DNA of 64,000 nucleotides from Bacteroidaceae bacterium. GTDB lineage: Bacteria > Bacteroidota > Bacteroidia > Bacteroidales > Bacteroidaceae. Numbering within the stretch: the stretch's first letter is position 1; each line of letters opens with the position of its first letter. The position numbers and the translations under genes are program-made. The stretch is from assembly GCA_017645655.1 (NCBI GenBank), contig JAGCNZ010000104.1:1-64000 (forward strand), read 5' to 3'. Shown piece by piece: positions 54,554 to 64,000 of the stretch. The notes beneath the pieces are model-generated. The model was not told the origin of the DNA and ran no database searches. It was given only the letters and a program-made list of their open reading frames with translations.

Positions 54554-55945
54554 TTACAGCTTGCGAGGGTCTGTAATAACACCCGTGATGGCACTTGCCG
54601 CCACTACAAGCGGAGAAGCGAGAACGGTGCGTGCTCCTGGACCTTGACGGCCAACGAAGTTTCTGTTGCTGGTAGAAATGCTGAGCTTTCCTGCAGGAAC
54701 CTTATCGGGATTCATCGCGAGACATGCAGAGCAACTGGGTAAGCGAAGTTCAAAGCCTGCTTCTTCCAGCACCTTGTCGATGCCTTCATCTATGATTTGC
54801 TGACGAACAAGCCAACTTCCAGGCACAAGCCAAGCCACCACATTCTCTGCCTTCTTCTTGCCCTTCACAACAGAGGCAAAGGCACGGAAATCTTCGATGC
54901 GACCATTCGTGCAAGCGCCTAAGAAACAATAATCTACAGGCGTTCCTTCAAGTTTTTGTCCAGGCTTGAACTGCATGTAGTCGAGTTGAGCGAGGAACTG
55001 AGCTTGGTCTGCTTCGGGAATGCTTTCGAGCGTCGGGATGCATTCATCGATTGCGATGCCAGCACCCGGATTTGTGCCGTAAGTGATGCGCGGCTTGATG
55101 TCTTCTGCTCGATAAGTTACTTCCTTATCGAAGACAGCATCATCGTCGCTCTTGAGCTGCTTCCATTCCTCGACAGCTTTGTCCCAAGCCTCGCCTTTCG
55201 GAGCAAATTCGCGACCTTTAAGATAAGCAAAAGTCGTCTCGTCGGGGGCAATAATGCCTGCACGGCTGCCCATTTCGATGGAGAGATTCGAGAGCGTGAG
55301 TCGGCCTTCCATCGACATGTTGCGAATCGTGCTGCCAGCATATTCAACGGCATAACCTGTCGCACCGCTTGTCGTCATTTGTGCCATGATGTAAAGGGCA
55401 ACGTCCTTGGCCGTCACGCCTGGCTGCAGCTCGCCTTCGATGTTGATGCGCATGGTCTTAGGCTTCTGCTGAAGGATGCATTGAGAAGCAAGAACCTGAG
55501 CCACTTCGCTCGTGCCTATTCCCATCGCAATAGCTCCAACAGCACCATGCGTGCTTGTATGCGAGTCGCCACAAACAATCGTCATGCCAGGCAAAGAGAG
55601 TCCCTTTTCGGGACCAACGACGTGAATGATGCCGTTGTCCTTCGTTCCCATCGCAAAATGACGGATGCCAAACTCCTTGCAATTCGCGGCAAGCGTCTCG
55701 ACTTGCTTGCGTCCGACGGGGTCGTCGATGCGTTCTTGCTGATCGCTCGGCGTGTTGTGGTCGGGCATAGCGACGATGTGGTCGGGACGGAAAGGCTTGA
55801 TGCCTTTGTCGCGAAGCGTGTCGAAAGCCTGCGGACTCGTCACTTCATGAGCATAAAGCCTGTCAATATAAAGTTGTGTTGGCCCGTCCTCAACGTTCTG
55901 AACAACATGAGCGGACCAAATCTTGTCAAATAAGGAGACCCCCAT
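54554..55945 (-). CDS. leuC: 3-isopropylmalate dehydratase large subunit
   Basis: Aconitase-family [4Fe-4S] subunit of isopropylmalate isomerase. The 463 residues hold the substrate segment [23 protein letters not shown] near 126 and the cluster cysteines in [11 protein letters not shown] near 342 and [12 protein letters not shown] near 402, followed by [12 protein letters not shown]. It has normal length and all three cluster cysteines. It lies between leuA (29 bases) and leuD in the operon. Confidence 0.96.
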   Translation of the reverse strand: MGVSLFDKIWSAHVVQNVEDGPTQLYIDRLYAHEVTSPQAFDTLRDKGIKPFRPDHIVAMPDHNTPSDQQERIDDPVGRKQVETLAANCKEFGIRHFAMGTKDNGIIHVVGPEKGLSLPGMTIVCGDSHTSTHGAVGAIAMGIGTSEVAQVLASQCILQQKPKTMRINIEGELQPGVTAKDVALYIMAQMTTSGATGYAVEYAGSTIRNMSMEGRLTLSNLSIEMGSRAGIIAPDETTFAYLKGREFAPKGEAWDKAVEEWKQLKSDDDAVFDKEVTYRAEDIKPRITYGTNPGAGIAIDECIPTLESIPEADQAQFLAQLDYMQFKPGQKLEGTPVDYCFLGACTNGRIEDFRAFASVVKGKKKAENVVAWLVPGSWLVRQQIIDEGIDKVLEEAGFELRLPSCSACLAMNPDKVPAGKLSISTSNRNFVGRQGPGARTVLASPLVVAASAITGVITDPRKL

Positions 55946-55974
55946 AACTATAAAGTATAATGAAGAATATTGAA

Positions 55975-57477
55975 TTAAGACTTGAACTTATTTATACAAT
56001 CAATATACGCTTCCACCGAAGCTGTCACGATATCCGTATTTGCGCCGAAGCCATAATAGACCTTGCCGTCGTATTCCACTTGCATGTGGACCTTGCCCAT
56101 ATCGTCGGAACCCTTCGAAATGGCTTGAATGGTGAACTCGCGAAGCGTCATCTTGCGCTTGATGATATTCTTGAGAGCATTGATAGCTGCATCGACGGGA
56201 CCGTTACCCGAAGCAGCACTCTCGAACCTCTCGTTTGCGATGATGAGACCAATGCTTGCCACGCTACGAACGCCCTTGCCTGTCGTAACCTGCAGATAGT
56301 CGAGCTTCACGTTATGCGAAGCCGTGCGGTCGGCACCAGCCAACACCAAGATATCGTCGTCCGTAATCTCCTTCTTCTTGTCGGCAAGCTTGAGGAACTC
56401 CTCGTAAACCTTATCGAGGCGCTCGCCATCGATGTCCACGCCATTCACGCTCAAGCGATGCTTCAAGGCTGCTCTGCCGCTTCTTGCCGTCAGCACAATC
56501 GCATTATCGTCAATGCCAACATCCTTCGGATTCATGATTTCGTAGGTCGAAGCGTTCTTCAGCACGCCGTCCTGATGAATGCCGCTGCTATGCGCAAAAG
56601 CGTTCCTGCCGACGATTGCCTTGTTAGGCTGCACAGGCATGTTCATCAAGGAACTTACCATTCGACTCGTCGGGAAGATTTTCGTCGTGTTGATGTTCGT
56701 GTCGATGCCAAGGTCGGGATGCGTCTTGAAAATCATCGCAATCTCTTCGAGGGAAGTATTGCCGGCGCGTTCGCCAATGCCGTTGATGGTCACCTCTGCC
56801 TGACGAGCCCCGTTCAGCACGCCTGCAACCGTGTTGGCAGTCGCCATGCCGAGGTCGTTGTGGCAATGTGTCGAGAGAATGCTCTTGCCTGCAGCAAAGG
56901 CATCGACGTGTTCGTAGAGGTACTTTATCTTCTCGCCATACTCGTAAGGCGTGCGGAAGCCCGTCGTGTCGGGAATGTTGCAGACCGTAGCACCAGCCTT
57001 CGTCACGGCATCTATGACGCGGGCGAGGTACTCGTTGTCCGTCCTGCCAGCATCTTCGGCATAGAACTCCACGTCCTCGACGTACTTCTTGGCATACTTC
57101 ACGGCAGCCACGGCGCGCTCGATAATCTCCTCGGGCGTTGAGTTGAACTTGTATCGAATGTGGCTCTCGCTTGTTCCGATGCCGGTATGGATGCGTTTGT
57201 GCTTAGCATATTGCAGCGCCTCGGCAGCACAATCGATGTCCTTCTCGACAGCTCGGGTCAAGGCACAAATGGTAGGCCAAGTCACAGCCTTACTGATTTC
57301 TATCACGCTATTGAAGTCGCCAGGACTGCTGATGGGGAATCCAGCCTCGATGACATCGACGCCGAGCGCCTCGAGTTGCTTGGCAACCTGAATCTTCTCG
57401 ACCGTGTTGAGCTGACACCCAGGCACCTGTTCACCATCTCTAAGCGTCGTATCGAAAATAAACAATTTGTCGCTCAT
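55975..57477 (-). CDS. leuA: 2-isopropylmalate synthase
   Basis: Condenses 2-ketoisovalerate and acetyl-CoA, the first committed step to leucine. The 500 residues show [13 protein letters not shown] near 9, [13 protein letters not shown], the metal HxH in [19 protein letters not shown] near 200, [14 protein letters not shown] near 230 and [15 protein letters not shown] near 290; the C-terminal regulatory domain (about 385-500) ends with [14 protein letters not shown] and a short last helix, as in feedback-inhibited enzymes. It heads leuA-leuC-leuD-cimA and has a promoter (TACCTTTG at 57506-57513, minus strand). Confidence 0.96.
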   Translation of the reverse strand: MSDKLFIFDTTLRDGEQVPGCQLNTVEKIQVAKQLEALGVDVIEAGFPISSPGDFNSVIEISKAVTWPTICALTRAVEKDIDCAAEALQYAKHKRIHTGIGTSESHIRYKFNSTPEEIIERAVAAVKYAKKYVEDVEFYAEDAGRTDNEYLARVIDAVTKAGATVCNIPDTTGFRTPYEYGEKIKYLYEHVDAFAAGKSILSTHCHNDLGMATANTVAGVLNGARQAEVTINGIGERAGNTSLEEIAMIFKTHPDLGIDTNINTTKIFPTSRMVSSLMNMPVQPNKAIVGRNAFAHSSGIHQDGVLKNASTYEIMNPKDVGIDDNAIVLTARSGRAALKHRLSVNGVDIDGERLDKVYEEFLKLADKKKEITDDDILVLAGADRTASHNVKLDYLQVTTGKGVRSVASIGLIIANERFESAASGNGPVDAAINALKNIIKRKMTLREFTIQAISKGSDDMGKVHMQVEYDGKVYYGFGANTDIVTASVEAYIDCINKFKS

Positions 57478-57505
57478 ATCTTATATTTATTTACATTTGC
57501 GCGTG

Positions 57506-57513
57506 CAAAGGTA
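57506..57513 (-). promoter_or_regulatory. -7 element of the leuA operon
   Basis: TACCTTTG on the minus strand; the RNA start near 57500 leaves about 22 bases before the ATG. No leader peptide or T-box fits in that space, so leucine attenuation is not visible here. Confidence 0.6.
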
Positions 57514-57711
57514 CGAAAAAGCGAGCGAAATACAAAGAAAAATGGTTTTTTTCTTATTATTTCCGAGCGAAGACCGTAGCTCGACCGTAGGTCTTCCGCC
57601 TGCGACTGAGCACCAAAGGAGCGCAAGAAGGTACGAATAAATGAGAGAAGCGCAAAAGAAAAGCAGAGATTTCTTTCATAAATGTTCAATCACTTGCATG
57701 TAGTTCGAGAA

Positions 57712-62279
<4,568 letters not shown>

Positions 62280-62294
62280 CGCAGGGGAATAAAA

Positions 62295-62338
62295 AACGCA
62301 GCACGTTAAGATTGCCAACGCAGCACGCGAGGATATAA
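62295..62338 (+). repeat. 22-bp tandem array J (two units)
   Basis: Units start at 62295 (AACGCAGCACGTTAAGATTG) and 62317 (AACGCAGCACGCGAGGATAT). The array sits between the GH2 stop and its terminator, in the convergent gap with gdhA. Confidence 0.8.
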
Positions 62339-62342
62339 AAAT

Positions 62343-62394
62343 CAGCCTTCCGAGATTGATTCTCGAAAGGCTGGTTTTCTTTCTTTTTTCTTCG
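62343..62394 (+). terminator. Terminator of the GH2 gene
   Basis: CAGCCTTCCGAGA, a 5-base loop, TCTCGAAAGGCTG (one mismatch), then GTTTTCTTTCTTTTTTC. It may also act weakly on the opposing gdhA transcript. Confidence 0.88.
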
Positions 62395-62416
62395 TATCTT
62401 TGGCTTCGTCGAGTTC

Positions 62417-63754
62417 TTAGACTATCCCTTGAGCCATCATAGCTTTGGCGACCTTCATGAAGCCTGCGATGTTGGCACCTTTGACGTAGTTGACGTAGTC
62501 GCCTTCCTTGCCATACTTGACGCATTGCTGGTGGATGCCCGACATGATCTGATGCAAACGCTTGTCAACCTCCTCGGCCGTCCAGCTGATGCGCATCGAG
62601 TTCTGCGTCATCTCAAGTCCTGAAGTTGCCACACCACCTGCATTCACGGCCTTACCAGGAGCGAAGAGGTGCTTTGCAGCGATGAACTTCTCGGCTGCTT
62701 CTGCCGTGCAACCCATGTTGCTGACCTCAGCTACGCAAAGCGGTTTGTTGGCAAGAATCATGTCTGCATCCTCGCCATTCAGTTCGTTCTGAGTGGCACA
62801 GGGCAGATAAATGTCGGCTTTCTGCTCCCACGGCTTCTTGCCCTCGAAGAAGGTCGAACCCGGGAACTGCTCCGCATAAGGCTGGCAGATGTCGTTGCCG
62901 CTGGCACGAAGTTCAAGCAGGTAGTCAATCTTCTCATCGTCGAGGCCTGCCGGGTCGTAGATGTAACCATCTGGACCTGAGATGGTAATGACCTTTGCCC
63001 CAAGCTCTGTTGCCTTCTTTGCTGCGCCCCAAGCCACATTGCCGAAGCCTGAAAGAGCCACCGTCTTGCCCTTGATGTCGAGGTCATGCGTCTTCATCAT
63101 CTGGTTGACAAAGTAGAGTGCGCCGAAGCCTGTCGCCTCAGGACGAAGGATGCTTCCGCCCCACTCCAAGCCCTTGCCAGTAAGCGTGGCAGCATGGAAC
63201 TGTGTGGTGAGCTTCTTGTACATGCCAAAGAGGTAGCCTATCTCTCTACCACCCACTCCGATATCGCCAGCAGGTACGTCCACATCGGGGCCGATGTACT
63301 TGAAGAGTTCCGACATAAAGGCCTGGCAGAAGCGCATGATTTCCGCGTCGCTCTTGCCTCTTGGAGAAAAGTCAGAGCCGCCTTTACCACCGCCCATGGG
63401 CAGAGTGGTGAGGGCATTTTTGAAGGTCTGCTCGAAGCCAAGGAACTTCAGGATGCTCAGGTTAACTGAGGAATGGAAGCGGAGGCCGCCCTTGTACGGA
63501 CCAATCGCGCTGTTGAACTGCACGCGATAGCCCAGGTTGACCTGCACTTCGCCCTTGTCGTCCACCCAAGGCACACGGAAAGTGATGATGCGTTCCGGCT
63601 CGACAATGCGCTCCACAATCTTCGCTTTCTCAAATTCAGGGTGTTGGTTGTAAACGTCTTTAATGCTGTCCAGCACCTCGCGAACTGCTTGGAGGTACTC
63701 TTTTTCACCTGGATGCTTCTGCTCCAAGCCTTGCATAATTTTTTCTACATTCAT
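62417..63754 (-). CDS. gdhA: NADP-type glutamate dehydrogenase
   Basis: Makes glutamate from 2-oxoglutarate and ammonia; the main ammonia-assimilating route in many gut Bacteroidales. The 445 residues from the ATG at 63754 (MNVEKIMQGLEQKHPGE) are of normal hexameric-enzyme length; the frame opens up to 63895, but that part is the end of the upstream gene region. Motifs: YKGGLRFHSSVNLSILKFLGFEQ, the catalytic Lys in TTLPMGGGKGGSDF near 125, DVDVPAGDIGVGGRE, the dinucleotide fold ALSGFGNVAWGAA near 240 and MRISWTAEEVD. It lies 53 bases after nadE. Confidence 0.96.
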   Translation of the reverse strand: MNVEKIMQGLEQKHPGEKEYLQAVREVLDSIKDVYNQHPEFEKAKIVERIVEPERIITFRVPWVDDKGEVQVNLGYRVQFNSAIGPYKGGLRFHSSVNLSILKFLGFEQTFKNALTTLPMGGGKGGSDFSPRGKSDAEIMRFCQAFMSELFKYIGPDVDVPAGDIGVGGREIGYLFGMYKKLTTQFHAATLTGKGLEWGGSILRPEATGFGALYFVNQMMKTHDLDIKGKTVALSGFGNVAWGAAKKATELGAKVITISGPDGYIYDPAGLDDEKIDYLLELRASGNDICQPYAEQFPGSTFFEGKKPWEQKADIYLPCATQNELNGEDADMILANKPLCVAEVSNMGCTAEAAEKFIAAKHLFAPGKAVNAGGVATSGLEMTQNSMRISWTAEEVDKRLHQIMSGIHQQCVKYGKEGDYVNYVKGANIAGFMKVAKAMMAQGIV

Positions 63755-63807
63755 GGCATTATTAAGTTGATAGGTTATGGTTATAAGTTTTTGTTCTACT
63801 GTCTTAA

Positions 63808-64000
63808 TTACCCCAGTTCGTCGCACTCTTTGAGCCAAGCGTCGGAACTTGCATCCGAGGGCATTCTCCAGTCGCCTCGAGGACTCAATGAGCAACTGCC
63901 CACTTTAGGTCCGTCTGGCATGCAACTGCGTTTGAACTGCTGCGAGAAGAAGCGGCGGCAGAAGGTCTTGAGCCACTTGCGGATGGTTGCGTCGTTGTAC
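63808..64000 (-). CDS. nadE: Glutamine-dependent NAD+ synthetase, C-terminal end only
   Basis: Only the last 63 residues are in the window. The reading frame gives [20 protein letters not shown] and [14 protein letters not shown], the conserved C-terminus of the large glutamine-hydrolysing NAD+ synthetases, then a stop at 63808-63810. The gene continues beyond base 64000. gdhA starts 53 bases downstream and may be read from the same RNA. Confidence 0.85.
   Translation of the reverse strand, partial: YNDATIRKWLKTFCRRFFSQQFKRSCMPDGPKVGSCSLSPRGDWRMPSDASSDAWLKECDELG

Noticed and set aside
55960..57141. 393-residue open frame on the plus strand
   Set aside because: It is antisense to leuA, whose motifs are complete.
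57569..57596. Hairpin GAAGACC...GGTCTTC as a leu leader attenuator
   Set aside because: It lies upstream of the predicted leuA promoter, so it would not be in the leuA leader, and no U-run follows.

Overview
The window looks like chromosomal DNA of a Bacteroidales bacterium, most likely a Prevotella-like member of Prevotellaceae. The basis is family recognition (MFS-galM-galK cluster, leuA-leuC-leuD-cimA, UpxY-type NusG, TldD/TldE pair, GH127 and GH51 enzymes, Fib_succ-type surface protein), the short C-terminal tails on secreted proteins, and the many promoters of the Bacteroidetes type (TTTG or TTG, about 19-20 bases, TAnnTTTG). No rRNA, tRNA, insertion sequence, phage or CRISPR array was seen. 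No SusC/SusD pair is present although several secreted glycan-degrading proteins are.

Layout. 1-2.6 kb: hexuronate catabolism (uxuA, uxaC). 2.9-8.3 kb: a thioredoxin-like lipoprotein, the TldD/TldE protease pair, cytidine deaminase and a glucosaminidase with LysM domains. 8.4-13.2 kb: an ABC-F ATPase, then grpE-dnaJ-folC with a sigma-54-like site in front of grpE. 13.4-17.1 kb: galactose operon (galM, sugar transporter, galK) closed by a strong terminator.

17.4-37.3 kb is the most distinctive part, an arabinoside-type locus. It holds two GH127 beta-L-arabinofuranosidase-family proteins, a GH51-type arabinofuranosidase, two large secreted proteins built from binding modules, a 55-residue ORF, a sugar/proton symporter, an unusually short glycyl radical enzyme (GRE) of unknown substrate, its radical-SAM activase, a GntR-type regulator with a sugar-sensor domain, and an inositol-monophosphatase-family phosphatase. 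A 21-bp element made of two direct 8-bp repeats lies in front of both the GRE and the divergent activase/GH127 pair, which ties these units together.

37.4-49.1 kb: glycogen branching enzyme, a secreted MORN-repeat protein, dnaX, ftsB, an UpxY-like NusG paralogue with a long C-terminal extension, and an uncharacterised three-gene unit (porin, polytopic DUF6057-like membrane protein, lipoprotein with one CxxCH motif). 49.1-57.5 kb: branched-chain amino-acid synthesis (leuA-leuC-leuD-cimA, with leuB cut off by an inserted surface-protein gene and about 1 kb of non-coding DNA). 57.8-64 kb: a large secreted GH2 beta-galactosidase, gdhA and the 3' end of nadE.

The most striking DNA-level feature is a family of short tandem arrays with a 22-bp period in at least ten intergenic gaps. 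Units are nearly identical inside an array, differ between arrays, and share one theme (about CACGTNAAGTTTGCAAAC). One array with the same theme lies inside the coding sequence of the GRE. Their function is unknown. They are my main candidate for something undescribed, together with the GRE locus.
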